DNA of 64,000 nucleotides from Candidatus Krumholzibacteriota bacterium (GTDB lineage Bacteria > Krumholzibacteriota > Krumholzibacteriia > Krumholzibacteriales > WJIX01): positions 668,560 to 732,559 of the forward strand of contig JAXHNR010000001.1 in assembly GCA_034520215.1 (NCBI GenBank), in the 5' to 3' direction. The notes under the pieces were generated by a model that saw only the letters and a list, made by a program, of their open reading frames with translations, ran no database searches and was not told the DNA's origin. Each line of letters opens with the position of its first letter. Position 1 is the stretch's first letter. Shown piece by piece: positions 42,317 to 52,077 of the stretch. The position numbers and the translations under genes are program-made.

Positions 42317-45300
42317 GTGAGTCTGGCAAAATTAAAAGTTTTCGGGTTTAAATCTTTCATGAATCCAGTAACTCTCGAATTTAACAAGGGAATTACCGCG
42401 ATTCTGGGTCCAAATGGCTGCGGGAAAACTAACATTGTTGATTCTGTCAGGTGGGTACTTGGGGAAAGAAGCGCCCATCAACTTAGAAGTAATAAGATGG
42501 AAAATGTTATATTCAATGGAACTCAGTCGCATAAACCTGTCGGTTACGCGAAAGTAGATCTGACACTTGATAATGAAAAAGGAACTTTTCCCCTGGAATA
42601 TTCGGAAATTGTGATAAGCAGAAAGGTCTATCGTTCAGGAATAAGTGAGTATTTCATTAACAAGACTCCCTGTCGTTTGAAAGATATTAAGGAATTATTT
42701 GCCGATACAGGAACGGGAAGTCATTCTTACGCTGTTATTGAACAGGAGATGATGGATTATGTGCTGAAAGATTCTCATGGTGAAAGAAAGGAGATGTTTG
42801 AAGAAGCCGCGGGCATTGTTAAATACAGAATGAGAAGAGAAGAAGCTAAAAGAAAACTGAAATTGACCCAATCGGATCTTCTCCGTCTTGACGACATAAT
42901 GGATGAACTCGGCAGGCAGGTTCGTTCCCTTCGTTATCAAGTTGGAAAGACAAAGAGATATAAAAGGTTAAAGGATAAGATAAGGGGTTGGGAACTTATT
43001 CTTATACGTAATAAACTTGCCGGTTTTCTTGAAGATAAAGTTAAAGAGAAAAGAGAGCTCTCGGAAATACAGCAGCTTTCCGGCAGGGAAATGGTTTCAA
43101 CGGGGGAAATTGAAAGAGATGTAGAAGCCAAGAAACTCGAACTTGTGGAAATTGAGAAGAACAGCAGGGAGTTTCAGGATAAACGTTATGATCTAAGGAA
43201 GAATATCCAGTCGATTGAAGAAAGAATAATTCAGATGTCGGAACGCCGCGGAGAAATGCAGAGAATAATCGCGAGAGCTGAGAGTGAAATAGAGGAAGCG
43301 AAAAAACGAATCGATAAGATTGCAGGCAGGATTGACGCCGTGAGTTCCGAATGTGAAAGGATTTCTGAAGAAATAGAAGACAGCAGAGAGAAAAATGCCG
43401 ATTTAGAAAAAGAACACAAAGAGGTTTCAACAAAGGCGGAAGAATTAAAAACCAAACTCTTTAATCTTAAACAGACTCAGCTGAGTTTTGTTCAAGACCA
43501 GGCCAGATTGAAGAATGACATCGAGCATTACGAATCTGTTCTCAGCGAACTTGATGCGCGTATTTCAGACGAGAGAGACCAGCTGCTCGGACTGGAAGAA
43601 GAAAGCTCCAGATTGTCAGGTGAGAAAGAAGAGGCCCATTCAGAGGTTGAATCAATTCAGCGGCATTTGAACAAAAACAAAGATAGCCGAAAGGAACTGT
43701 CTGAAAAGGCCGGTGAAGTTAAAGAGAAATCGTCGAAGCTGGAGAAATCACTCTCGGAAAGAAGAACAAAGCTAGCGAAGTTGAATAGCGAATATGAGCT
43801 TTATTCAAAGATGATAAAAGAATTTGAGGGTTTTCCATCCGGCGCGAGACACGTTCTAAAGAATGGAAGCAGTTATGTTATAGGTCCTATAGCGGAACTT
43901 TTAAGCGTAGAAGATAAATTCCATACCGCCCTTGAATCAGTTCTTGGAGGTATGCTTGACGCCATTGTAGTAAACGATTTCTCGGGGGCGGTAGAACTTG
44001 TCGGAGAACTTGAGAAAAACAGTCTTGGCAAGGCGAGGTTCCTTGTCGAGGGTCCTGATACCGGTGATAAAGAAGAGATCGGGAATATTAACGGACTACT
44101 TGGGAAACTGAGTTCCTTTGTTAAAGCCAAAGATGATGTACGCGGGTTTGGGGTTAATTTTTTCAGCAGAATACTGGTTTTTGAAAAGACGGCTCACGCG
44201 GTAGAATTTATCAGAAGACATTCTGATAATTTGCCCTACGATGCCGTCAGCCTCTCAGGGGTCTTTCTACGCCGAAGCGGCGAGCTGTATTTTTCAGGGA
44301 TGGAGGAGAATGAAATATCTCTGCTTGGAAGATCTGAACGGGTTGATCAAATAGAGAAAAAGATAAACTCCCTGGAGAAAGAGGTGGAAACTCAGGAGGG
44401 TAGACATAGAGATTATATCGAGAGTTATGATGACCTTCAGAATAGAATAAATATTCTTAGTGATGAGTATTTAGCGGCAGAGGAAGAACTCGCGTCCAAG
44501 AGGGATGAACTTCAGGAAAAAGAACGGAATTATATAACAAAAAAAGAAAAATGTAATCTCAAGAGCAAATCACTTCAGGAACTCGAGGAGTCCAGAAAAG
44601 ATGTCCTTTCACGGTTAGAGGAAGTAAGACTGTCTATTGAAATGAGGCGTAATTCGGATGATGCTCTGCAAATATCTTCAATGGAGGAAGATCTGAAGAG
44701 CATGCTGGAAAAGAAAGAAGAAATAGAGAGCGTTATTACACAGCGGAAAATCTCCTTTGCTTCTTTTCAGGGCGATTATGAAAAGAAGAAGGAAGAAATT
44801 CGCGGATTACGCGAAATGCAAACTCAGTTCAGAGAAGTGATTCAGCAAAGGGGAGAGGAAATAAGTTCCCTCGAGAGTGAATCTATTGAGAATGAAGAGG
44901 GGTTGAAGAGAGAAAGAGCTGTTGTTAAAGACTTACTCGAGAAAGAAAGGCACTTTCAGAGCAAAATAAACGACTTTAGTGATAAGTTGGAAGATAAAAG
45001 GTCGGATATTACGGGGATTGAGAAGGATCTTAAAGAAAAGCAGCAGCGTAAGGAGGACCTTGTTTCCCGGGAGAATCAGATCCGAATAAATATTTCCGCC
45101 CTTGAAACGAAGATGAACGACGCGATTGATGTGGCAAACGATCTGTATGGTGAAGATTACAGGTGCTATCTTGAGGGTATTCAGATCCCTCTTTCAGAGG
45201 AGGAGAAGAGGATTACCTATGATATGCTGGTCGGAGAAAAGGAAAAACTCGAGAGAGTAGGGCCTGTCAATCTGGCGGCCGTTGAAGAATATGAAGAAAA

Positions 45301-45922
45301 AAAGGAACGCCTGAATTTTCTTGAATCTCAGAAGGAAGATCTTATTAAAGCAAGGGAAGAATTAGATGAAGCAATATCAAAAATAAATACAAAAGCGCGG
45401 AAGTTGTTCAGAGAAACCTTTAATCTGGTAAAGGTGTATTTTTCTGAAATTTTTGAAGTTCTTTTCGAAGGCGGGGAAGCCAACTTGTCACTGAGTGAGA
45501 ACAGTGATCCTCTCGAAGCTGATATTAATATTTCCGCGAGGCCGAAGGGGAAAAGACTTCAGGATATATCACTGCTTTCAGGCGGTGAACGCGCTTTAAC
45601 CTCACTCTCTCTCCTCTTTGCTCTTTACAGAGCGAAACCCAGCCCCTTCTGTATTCTCGATGAGGTTGATGCTCCCTTAGATGACTCTAATGTACAGCGG
45701 TTTGTACGTATGGTCAAAAAGTTTTCGGATGAAACCCAGTTTATTGTGGTCACTCATAATAAAATAACAATGGAGATGGCTGATTCACTTCTGGGTGTTA
45801 CGATGCAGGAAAAGGGCGTTTCAACAGTAGTAGGTGTTGATATAAAGAAGGTTGAGGATATCCTTTCAAAGAACGAAAAAACAGCAAATAAGTTGAAAGA
45901 AACTGCCGTTTCACAGAATTGA
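42317..45922 (+). CDS. smc: Chromosome segregation protein SMC
   Basis: A 1201-residue SMC. Walker A GPNGCGKT (31-38), two long coiled-coil stretches (about 170-500 and 680-1000) around a globular hinge (about 500-660, GFPSGARHVLKNGSSYVIGP...), and the C-terminal ABC signature LSGGERALTSLSLL near 1087-1100 with Walker B FCILDEVDAPLDD. The start is GTG 42317 with GGAGGAAAATATAA upstream. It condenses and segregates the chromosome with ScpAB, whose genes are not here. ftsY follows after 10 bases. Confidence 0.96.
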   Translation: MSLAKLKVFGFKSFMNPVTLEFNKGITAILGPNGCGKTNIVDSVRWVLGERSAHQLRSNKMENVIFNGTQSHKPVGYAKVDLTLDNEKGTFPLEYSEIVISRKVYRSGISEYFINKTPCRLKDIKELFADTGTGSHSYAVIEQEMMDYVLKDSHGERKEMFEEAAGIVKYRMRREEAKRKLKLTQSDLLRLDDIMDELGRQVRSLRYQVGKTKRYKRLKDKIRGWELILIRNKLAGFLEDKVKEKRELSEIQQLSGREMVSTGEIERDVEAKKLELVEIEKNSREFQDKRYDLRKNIQSIEERIIQMSERRGEMQRIIARAESEIEEAKKRIDKIAGRIDAVSSECERISEEIEDSREKNADLEKEHKEVSTKAEELKTKLFNLKQTQLSFVQDQARLKNDIEHYESVLSELDARISDERDQLLGLEEESSRLSGEKEEAHSEVESIQRHLNKNKDSRKELSEKAGEVKEKSSKLEKSLSERRTKLAKLNSEYELYSKMIKEFEGFPSGARHVLKNGSSYVIGPIAELLSVEDKFHTALESVLGGMLDAIVVNDFSGAVELVGELEKNSLGKARFLVEGPDTGDKEEIGNINGLLGKLSSFVKAKDDVRGFGVNFFSRILVFEKTAHAVEFIRRHSDNLPYDAVSLSGVFLRRSGELYFSGMEENEISLLGRSERVDQIEKKINSLEKEVETQEGRHRDYIESYDDLQNRINILSDEYLAAEEELASKRDELQEKERNYITKKEKCNLKSKSLQELEESRKDVLSRLEEVRLSIEMRRNSDDALQISSMEEDLKSMLEKKEEIESVITQRKISFASFQGDYEKKKEEIRGLREMQTQFREVIQQRGEEISSLESESIENEEGLKRERAVVKDLLEKERHFQSKINDFSDKLEDKRSDITGIEKDLKEKQQRKEDLVSRENQIRINISALETKMNDAIDVANDLYGEDYRCYLEGIQIPLSEEEKRITYDMLVGEKEKLERVGPVNLAAVEEYEEKKERLNFLESQKEDLIKAREELDEAISKINTKARKLFRETFNLVKVYFSEIFEVLFEGGEANLSLSENSDPLEADINISARPKGKRLQDISLLSGGERALTSLSLLFALYRAKPSPFCILDEVDAPLDDSNVQRFVRMVKKFSDETQFIVVTHNKITMEMADSLLGVTMQEKGVSTVVGVDIKKVEDILSKNEKTANKLKETAVSQN

Positions 45923-45932
45923 CAGGGTCATA

Positions 45933-46826
45933 ATGGCAAAGGGAATCTTCAAAGGTCTGGAGAAGACACGGGAAAAATTTATCAGTCCTCTGCTTGATCT
46001 GTTTAGATCCGGAGAGCTTGATGATTCGAGCATTGAAAAAATCGAGAGGCTTTTGTTTTCAGCGGATTTGGGTTTTGAAGCTACCGAGAGGATCGTTGAG
46101 CGTCTGAGTGGAAAAAACTGCCGGGGAGAAAATGATGAGGTGTTGGATATTTTAAGATCTGAACTTCTCGATGTTATCGAAAGTGTTCCCGACTATAAAC
46201 AGCCGGAAGGTAATCCGAGAGTTATAATTGTTGCCGGAGTAAACGGTGTGGGGAAGACTTCAACGATCGGGAAACTGGCAAGGCGTTTTCAGAATGAAGG
46301 CAAATCTGTTTTATTCGCCGCTTGTGACACATTCAGGGCGGCCGCGATAGAGCAACTTCAGCTATGGGCACAAAAATGCGACGTTCCTGTTGTAAGGCAG
46401 CAAATGGGATCTGATCCTGCCGCTGTAGCTTTTGACGCCGTAAGCTCAGCCAGATCTAAAGGTATCGATATTGTAATAATAGATACAGCGGGACGTCTGC
46501 ATACTAAGAAGAATCTTATGAGAGAACTGGAAAAGATATTCCGCGTTCTTTCAACCAGATTTGATGATATCGGGTTGGAGGGGTGGCTGATTATCGATGC
46601 CAATTCCGGACAGAACAGTATCAGACAGGCTGAGGTTTTTGTTGAATCTTTGCCCATTACGGGAATGATAGTCACTAAACTCGACAGCACTTCCAAAGGT
46701 GGAGTAATAATACCAATACAGAATAAACTTAACCTTCCCGTTCTGTATATAGGTGTTGGTGAGGGAATAGACGACCTGGCAGATTTTGACCACAAGTTGT
46801 TTGTGTCAACTCTCCTCTCCGGTTAG
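45933..46826 (+). CDS. ftsY: Signal recognition particle receptor FtsY
   Basis: A 297-residue SRP-GTPase with N domain helices (residues 10-80) and G domain: G1 GVNGVGKTST (102-111), DTAGRLHTKKNLM near 183, TKLDSTSKGG, and the GVGEGIDDLADF C-terminus. It is a short form, lacking the long acidic A domain of Escherichia coli; such forms are usual outside enterobacteria. It acts with Ffh and the large SRP RNA encoded at 9303-9571. smc-ftsY adjacency is common. The gene is convergent with the HNH gene across a 78-base gap with no clear terminator. Confidence 0.96.
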   Translation: MAKGIFKGLEKTREKFISPLLDLFRSGELDDSSIEKIERLLFSADLGFEATERIVERLSGKNCRGENDEVLDILRSELLDVIESVPDYKQPEGNPRVIIVAGVNGVGKTSTIGKLARRFQNEGKSVLFAACDTFRAAAIEQLQLWAQKCDVPVVRQQMGSDPAAVAFDAVSSARSKGIDIVIIDTAGRLHTKKNLMRELEKIFRVLSTRFDDIGLEGWLIIDANSGQNSIRQAEVFVESLPITGMIVTKLDSTSKGGVIIPIQNKLNLPVLYIGVGEGIDDLADFDHKLFVSTLLSG

Positions 46827-46904
46827 TCCTGTTTTTTATATCTCTGTGTGGATGCAACTAGAACGCTTGAACTTTTTTCCTTCTCTGACAGGCATTTATG
46901 AATA

Positions 46905-47699
46905 TCATTCTTTCTTGATATATTTCCGCATGAAATCTTTTCCATAGGCGCGTTCCGCCTCCAGCTTGTTATGTCTCTCGCAGAGAAGCCTCAGGTTGCC
47001 GGGGGAGTTATCACCTCCCCTGGCAAACTGGAATATGTGATCGATCTGAAGATTCCAGGTTGAATCACACATCTTTCCGTTTCTGCCCGCGAAGCTGCAG
47101 AGCCCTTTATCTCTCCTATAGACTTCATCACGGACAGCGGCCGGGATATTGCGGGTTCTACGCCCTCTATTTTTCTGCTCCCTCTTTTTGTTATCTCCGG
47201 AGACAGTCTTTGTTTCTCTCTTTTGAGAGCTTTTTTGTTTTTTTCTTCTCTCTATTCTTTTCTCAGGGCTGCGGCGCTTCAAGTATTCATCCATAACTAT
47301 ATTAAATAACATCTCAAAACTAACACCTGCCGGGTATTTTCTTGAAAGTTCGGATCTGATCCTTTCAAGTTTCTTTAAGAATTCAGGGTCCACCATAAAT
47401 TCCACCTTAAATTTCTGTTTCACCTCTGCCTCTTCAGCAGAATCAGTTTCAACGTCGGGAGTGATTTTCGCGCCCTGCTTACCGGAATCTGTCTCAACGT
47501 TGAGACTTTTACTGTAATTATTAACACCAGGATCACTACCGGCGCCGGTGGTAAATATCTTGCCACTTTCTCTTTTTCCTATCTCCGGACTTTTCCCCTC
47601 TGAACTATTTGTTCTAAGGAATATCGGTTTGATTGTATCGAAATAATTTTCCCCGGGGGAGTACCTGGCCACAATTCCTTCTACACTTCTTGTGGACAT
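46905..47699 (-). CDS. HNH endonuclease family protein, N-terminally shortened
   Basis: A 264-residue protein. Its C-terminal third has RNIPAAVRDEVYRRDKGLCSF and IDHIFQFARGGDNSPGNLRLLCERHN, the HNH module of a widespread multi-copy family. Longer members have ~150 more residues at the N-terminus; this one starts MSTRSVEGIVARYSP, which looks like a point inside the longer family (KSxREVEELVARLAP). An in-frame TAA stands just upstream. A promoter (47719-47746) on the minus strand fires only ~13 bases before the ATG, and no ribosome site is seen, so a near-leaderless message is possible. The middle is rich in Lys/Arg/Glu. It may be a nuclease or a relic of one. Confidence 0.78.
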   Translation of the reverse strand: MSTRSVEGIVARYSPGENYFDTIKPIFLRTNSSEGKSPEIGKRESGKIFTTGAGSDPGVNNYSKSLNVETDSGKQGAKITPDVETDSAEEAEVKQKFKVEFMVDPEFLKKLERIRSELSRKYPAGVSFEMLFNIVMDEYLKRRSPEKRIERRKKQKSSQKRETKTVSGDNKKREQKNRGRRTRNIPAAVRDEVYRRDKGLCSFAGRNGKMCDSTWNLQIDHIFQFARGGDNSPGNLRLLCERHNKLEAERAYGKDFMRKYIKKE

Positions 47700-47718
47700 A
47701 TTTTTTAATTAATTTCAA

Positions 47719-47746
47719 ATAATAAGTGCAATTTAAAAAAGCTCAA
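47719..47746 (-). promoter_or_regulatory. Promoter candidate for the HNH gene
   Basis: On the minus strand TTGAGC (47746-47741), 16-base spacer, TATTAT (47724-47719). The start site would fall about 13 bases before the ATG at 47699. Confidence 0.45.
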
Positions 47747-47803
47747 TTCAATTAAACATCAGATTAACGAAACATTGAGAACAATTCAAAATACCGCGTG
47801 TTC

Positions 47804-47832
47804 TTGACTATAATTGTTAAAAAGATTATATT
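47804..47832 (+). promoter_or_regulatory. Promoter for the rib operon
   Basis: -35 TTGACT (47804-47809), 17-base spacer, -10 TATATT (47827-47832). It lies about 39 bases ahead of the FMN riboswitch, so the transcript begins with the riboswitch leader. Confidence 0.7.
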
Positions 47833-47870
47833 GCGGAAAAGAAACGAAGTTTTAATGTTTCTATTTTAAA

Positions 47871-47982
<112 letters not shown>

Positions 47983-48094
47983 TAAAGATGAGACAGCAAG
48001 CTTCAACTGCTATCAAATTCATATTAACCCTTTTCCATTTAAATACCAGAGATGCCCGAAGTTTAGTTTTGTTTTGCTGACTGGGGAGTTTCTT

Positions 48095-49213
48095 TTGAAC
48101 TCAGATGAATTGTATCTAGGGAGAGCTATTGAGCTTGCCAGGAAAGGTATTGGAGATACTTTCCCTAACCCCAATGTCGGCGCTGTTGTTGTTTCAGACG
48201 GCAGAATTGTCGGGGAAGGGTATCACAAGAAAAAGGGTGAGCCCCATGCTGAAGTTGAAGCTATCAATGAAGCCGGCTCTGAAGCACGGGGGGGTACTAT
48301 TTATCTGAATCTAGAGCCATGCTGTCACTACGGAACGACACCGCCCTGCACCGAACGAATAATACAGGCAGGTCTTAAGCGTGTTGTTTTCAGTATATAC
48401 GATCCTGATCCCAGGGTTAGCGGAAAGGGGGCGCGAATCTTGAGGGAAAACGGGATCGAAGTGGAAACGGGTGTTAAATCGTGGGAGGCTATGGAAATAA
48501 ATCTTCCTTTCATTCACAGGTGTGAAACAGGCAAACCCCTGGTTATTTTGAAGTTAGCTTTGACCCTTGACGGTTGTTTAACCGTGGAACCGAACGGATG
48601 GTTTACTTCGGAAGAATCAAGAAAGTATGTTCATTATTTGAGAGCTCTAACTGATGCTGTTGCTGTCGGGATTGGGACGGTAAAATCGGATAACCCCGTT
48701 TTGGACAGGCGTTTTTTTGAAAGGAAGTTGCCACCGCCTGTCAGGTGTGTATTTGATTCGAAACTTGATTTTCATCTTGAGAGCTCCTGGTTCAACGACG
48801 GCGAAAGAATTATGATTTATTGTTCGGAAGACGCGAATACGGCTAAGGCAGAATCTCTGAAGGAAGCAGGGGCTGAGGTTATTCCATTATCTGAAAATAA
48901 CGGCAGGATAGATCTTGAAAGATGGATTGAAGATCTTTCAGAAAGATCAATCCATTCTGTTCTTGTAGAGGGTGGAGCCGGCATAGCAACCTCTTTTATA
49001 AAGAAGCGGCTTGCTGACAGAATGTTTATATTTTTTGCTTCACGAATTTCCGGAAAGAAGGGGCTTTCTTTCTTTATGGAAGACGAGGAGCCGGATTGGA
49101 TTAAAGGGGGAGGGTTGAACCCAAGCCGTGTTTCTCTGTCCGGAAGTGATATTGTTGCCGTATATGATAATCCGGTAATTGAAGGATATTTCAAGAGATT
49201 GGCGGGCGATTGA
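48095..49213 (+). CDS. ribD: Bifunctional riboflavin deaminase/reductase
   Basis: A 372-residue bifunctional enzyme. Deaminase part: HAE (51-53) and PCCHYGTTPPC (75-85) with zinc Cys76 and Cys85. Reductase part from about 150: LVILKLALTLDGCLTV and VLVEGGAGIATSFI. It deaminates DARPP and reduces the ribosyl side chain. The start is TTG 48095: GGGGAG lies in front and the product begins MNSDELYLGRAIELARKG, as in homologues. A longer in-frame start at 47972 falls in the riboswitch and is not used. Confidence 0.95.
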   Translation: MNSDELYLGRAIELARKGIGDTFPNPNVGAVVVSDGRIVGEGYHKKKGEPHAEVEAINEAGSEARGGTIYLNLEPCCHYGTTPPCTERIIQAGLKRVVFSIYDPDPRVSGKGARILRENGIEVETGVKSWEAMEINLPFIHRCETGKPLVILKLALTLDGCLTVEPNGWFTSEESRKYVHYLRALTDAVAVGIGTVKSDNPVLDRRFFERKLPPPVRCVFDSKLDFHLESSWFNDGERIMIYCSEDANTAKAESLKEAGAEVIPLSENNGRIDLERWIEDLSERSIHSVLVEGGAGIATSFIKKRLADRMFIFFASRISGKKGLSFFMEDEEPDWIKGGGLNPSRVSLSGSDIVAVYDNPVIEGYFKRLAGD

Positions 49214-49214
49214 G

Positions 49215-49796
49215 TTGTTTACAGGTTTGATTCAGGAAGTGGGAAAGGTTGCCTTCCTGCGCAGGCATTCGCGGGGAGCGGGTCTCTCTGTAAAAATGGC
49301 TGGGAATGTTGACGTTGGAGAGAGTATCGCGGTAAATGGAGTATGTCAGACAGTAAGCCGGGTTCTCAAAGACGGCTTTGAATGTGATATCCTGCCGGAA
49401 ACGTTAAGAGTCACTAACCTCGGTGAGTTGAAATCCGGCGCGAGTGTTAATCTCGAGAAAGCCCTTTTGCCGGGTGATAGAATGGGAGGTCATATTGTTA
49501 ATGGCCATGTGGACGGTGTTGGTACCGTAAGAAAATTATCGAAAAGACCTTATTCCTTGAATATTAAATTAGAAAAAGAGATGTTCGATTATATTGTCCC
49601 GAAGGCTTCTATAGCGGTAAATGGAATCAGTTTAACTATAGGTCCTGAGCCGGGCAGCGGGTGTTTCGATGTTTATATTATTCCTCATACGTGGGAAAAT
49701 ACGAATCTCAGATTTGTCCGCCCCGGAAACAGAGTGAATATTGAAATTGATATTCTTGCCAGGTATGTAAAAGAATTCACGCGTAAACTAAAATAA
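49215..49796 (+). CDS. ribE: Riboflavin synthase, alpha chain
   Basis: A 193-residue enzyme with two lumazine-binding repeats: MFTGLIQEVGKVAF, ESIAVNGVCQTVSRV, GGHIVNGHVDGVGTV, then the second repeat with KASIAVNGISLTIG and IIPHTWENTNL. It dismutates two molecules of 6,7-dimethyl-8-ribityllumazine to riboflavin. Start TTG 49215 directly follows the ribD stop TGA, and homologues begin MFTGLI; the longer frame from 49179 overlaps ribD. Confidence 0.95.
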   Translation: MFTGLIQEVGKVAFLRRHSRGAGLSVKMAGNVDVGESIAVNGVCQTVSRVLKDGFECDILPETLRVTNLGELKSGASVNLEKALLPGDRMGGHIVNGHVDGVGTVRKLSKRPYSLNIKLEKEMFDYIVPKASIAVNGISLTIGPEPGSGCFDVYIIPHTWENTNLRFVRPGNRVNIEIDILARYVKEFTRKLK

Positions 49797-49829
49797 CGGA
49801 ATAAATATAAAGCTGAGAGGTGAAAGATA

Positions 49830-51086
49830 GTGAAAAATTTTTGTACGGTTGAGGAAGCGATCGAAGAAATACGCCAGGGAAGGATGCTAATAGTAGTTGA
49901 TGATGAAAACAGGGAAAATGAAGGGGATATTGTGATGGCCGCGGAAAAAGTGGATGCGGATGATGTTAACTTTCTGGCACATCACGCTAGAGGACTTATC
50001 TGTGTTTCACTGGAGAATGAACGGGCCGATAAATTGGGACTTGATATGATGGTTAAGAAAAACACCGCGAGGATGGGCACTTCTTTTACCGTCTCTGTTG
50101 ACGCGAAAAAGAACACAACAACCGGGATTTCAGCTTTTGATAGAGCGGTTACGATAAATGCTCTTGTTGACCCGGACACAAAACCTGAGGATCTAGCCAG
50201 GCCCGGACATATATTTCCTCTGAAAGCCGTAAGGGGAGGGGTCCTTCGCCGGGCGGGACATACAGAGGCGTCAGTTGATTTTGCGAGACTCGCGGGGCTT
50301 CATCCGGCGGGTGTTTTGTGTGAGATTATGGCGCCGGACGGCAGTATGGCAAAGAGACCGGAGCTTATTGAAATGGCGACCAAATTTGATCTTAAGATAG
50401 CCACAATAACCGATTTGATCGAATACCGGAGGCGCAAAGAAAAATTAGTAAGGAGGGGGGCGAGAGCTTCACTCCCGACGAAATACGGGGAATTTGAACT
50501 TTTCTCTTATGAAGGCAGTATTGACAAGTCTGTGAGTGTCGCGCTTGTTATGGGGTCTCCTGAAAAGGACGAGAGCCCGCTTGTAAGGGTTCATTCTCAA
50601 TGTCTTACCGGCGACGTGTTCGGATCACTTAGATGTGATTGTGGAAATCAGTTGAATAAAGCCCTGGAGATGATAGCTGAAGAAGGAAGTGGAGTATTTC
50701 TTTATATTCAGCAGGAGGGACGGGGGATAGGACTGATGAACAAGGTTCGGGCTTACGAGCTTCAGGATAAAGGCAGAGATACAGTCGAAGCGAATATTGA
50801 ACTGGGATTCCCCGCCGATTTACGAGATTACGGAATAGGCGCCCAGATTCTTGCCGATCTGGGGCTGCACAAAATAAGGCTTATGACAAATAACCCAAAG
50901 AAGATTGTCGGGCTTAAAGCTTATGGGTTGGAAGTGATCGAGAGAGTGCCGATCGAAATTGCTCCTAACAGGAGGAATATAAAATATCTTTCATGCAAGA
51001 GAGATAAACTCGGACACATCCTGAAGGATCTCGATAAGACAGAAGAATGGAGAAATCTGAATCAAACCAATGGAAAGGAGAAATAA
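49830..51086 (+). CDS. ribBA: Bifunctional DHBP synthase / GTP cyclohydrolase II
   Basis: A 418-residue fusion. N-terminal DHBP synthase: [18 protein letters not shown] (24-41), with [10 protein letters not shown] and [15 protein letters not shown]-terminal GTP cyclohydrolase II: zinc cysteines in [18 protein letters not shown] near 258-272 and [20 protein letters not shown]. It supplies both precursors of lumazine, DHBP from ribulose-5-P and the pyrimidine from GTP. GTG 49830 follows GAGAGGTGAAAGATA. It is in the riboswitch-controlled operon. Confidence 0.96.
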   Translation: MKNFCTVEEAIEEIRQGRMLIVVDDENRENEGDIVMAAEKVDADDVNFLAHHARGLICVSLENERADKLGLDMMVKKNTARMGTSFTVSVDAKKNTTTGISAFDRAVTINALVDPDTKPEDLARPGHIFPLKAVRGGVLRRAGHTEASVDFARLAGLHPAGVLCEIMAPDGSMAKRPELIEMATKFDLKIATITDLIEYRRRKEKLVRRGARASLPTKYGEFELFSYEGSIDKSVSVALVMGSPEKDESPLVRVHSQCLTGDVFGSLRCDCGNQLNKALEMIAEEGSGVFLYIQQEGRGIGLMNKVRAYELQDKGRDTVEANIELGFPADLRDYGIGAQILADLGLHKIRLMTNNPKKIVGLKAYGLEVIERVPIEIAPNRRNIKYLSCKRDKLGHILKDLDKTEEWRNLNQTNGKEK

Positions 51087-51551
51087 ATGGTTATCGAAAA
51101 AGCCGGAAATCTCTTAGGCAAAGGAAAGAAATTCGCTATAGTAATTGGCCGTTTTAACGAGCTTGTTACGGGGAAGCTGCTCGAAGGAGCTCTGGATTGT
51201 CTTGAAAGACACGGTGTGGATAAGGATAATATTACTGTCTGCCGTGTTCCCGGATCTTTTGAGATTCCACAGGCGGCAAAGAAGCTGGTGTCAACGGATA
51301 TTGACGGTATTATTTGCGCCGGCGCTTTAATCAGGGGAGATACACCTCATTTTGATCTGCTTGCAAGCCAGGTTGTCAAGGATGTTTCAAATATAGCCGT
51401 CAGTTCAGGTATGCCCGTATCGTTTGGAATTATAACGGCGGACACACAGGAGCAGGCACTGGAAAGAGCGGGCAGTAAGGCGGGGAATAAGGGATGGCAG
51501 GCAGCTATGTCGGCACTCGAAATGTCTAATCTATTCGATGATATTGGATGA
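51087..51551 (+). CDS. ribH: 6,7-dimethyl-8-ribityllumazine synthase
   Basis: A 154-residue lumazine synthase: FAIVIGRFNELVTGKLLEGA, GSFEIP (56-61) and the catalytic His88 in RGDTPHFDLLAS. It condenses DHBP with the pyrimidine from RibBA/RibD. The ATG follows AAAGGAGAAATAA immediately after ribBA and nusB follows by twelve bases. The order ribD-ribE-ribBA-ribH-nusB is the standard bacterial arrangement. Confidence 0.96.
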   Translation: MVIEKAGNLLGKGKKFAIVIGRFNELVTGKLLEGALDCLERHGVDKDNITVCRVPGSFEIPQAAKKLVSTDIDGIICAGALIRGDTPHFDLLASQVVKDVSNIAVSSGMPVSFGIITADTQEQALERAGSKAGNKGWQAAMSALEMSNLFDDIG

Positions 51552-51563
51552 AAAGGTGAGGAT

Positions 51564-51971
51564 TTGAGTCGAAGAAGAAAAGCCAGGGAAATAGCCCTAC
51601 AGGCGTTATATGCCGTGCAGTTATCTTCTCAGGATTGGGAAAAAGCGCTCAGCGAGAATGTTTCAAGGCGTCATTCCAGCGGAGAAGCTGTTGATTACGC
51701 GGAGGCTTTGGTCGAGAGAGTTGTAAAGGAAAGTGGAAAACTGGATTTAATGATAGAGGAAGTTCTTGAGAACTGGGATTTTGAGAGAATATCCGTTGTA
51801 GATCTTTTAATATTGAAAATAGCTCTTGTCGAGCTCATCCATTTTCCGTCTACACCAAAGAATGTTATAATCAACGAAGCAGTTGAAGTGGCGCACCGGT
51901 TCAGTTCAAAAAATGCCGGCGAATTTGTTAACGGTATTCTGGACGAACTTGCCAGCCGGATTCGTGATTGA
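51564..51971 (+). CDS. nusB: Transcription antitermination factor NusB
   Basis: A 135-residue all-helical factor: RRRKAREIALQALYAVQL, VERVVKESGKLDLMIEEVL, NWDFERISVVDLLILKIALVEL and VIINEAVEVAHRFSSKNAGEFVNGILDEL. It binds boxA in rRNA operons with NusE. The start is TTG 51564 with AAGGTGAGG upstream. It is the last gene of the rib operon, before a terminator. Confidence 0.96.
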   Translation: MSRRRKAREIALQALYAVQLSSQDWEKALSENVSRRHSSGEAVDYAEALVERVVKESGKLDLMIEEVLENWDFERISVVDLLILKIALVELIHFPSTPKNVIINEAVEVAHRFSSKNAGEFVNGILDELASRIRD

Positions 51972-51979
51972 ATCGATAG

Positions 51980-52023
51980 AAAAGCGGGTATTTGAGTAAA
52001 ATGGAATAAATACTGCTTTTTTT
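51980..52023 (+). terminator. Factor-independent terminator after nusB
   Basis: An AAAAGC...GGTATTT arm pairs with AAATAC...GCTTTT (about 12 bp with a small bulge) around a GAGTAAAATGGAAT loop and ends in seven T (52017-52023). It closes the rib-nusB transcript. Confidence 0.8.
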
Positions 52024-52077
52024 ACGCAAATGTTTCCCGGTAATTTATAGTGGTATTATTATTTGAGGTTACATAAT

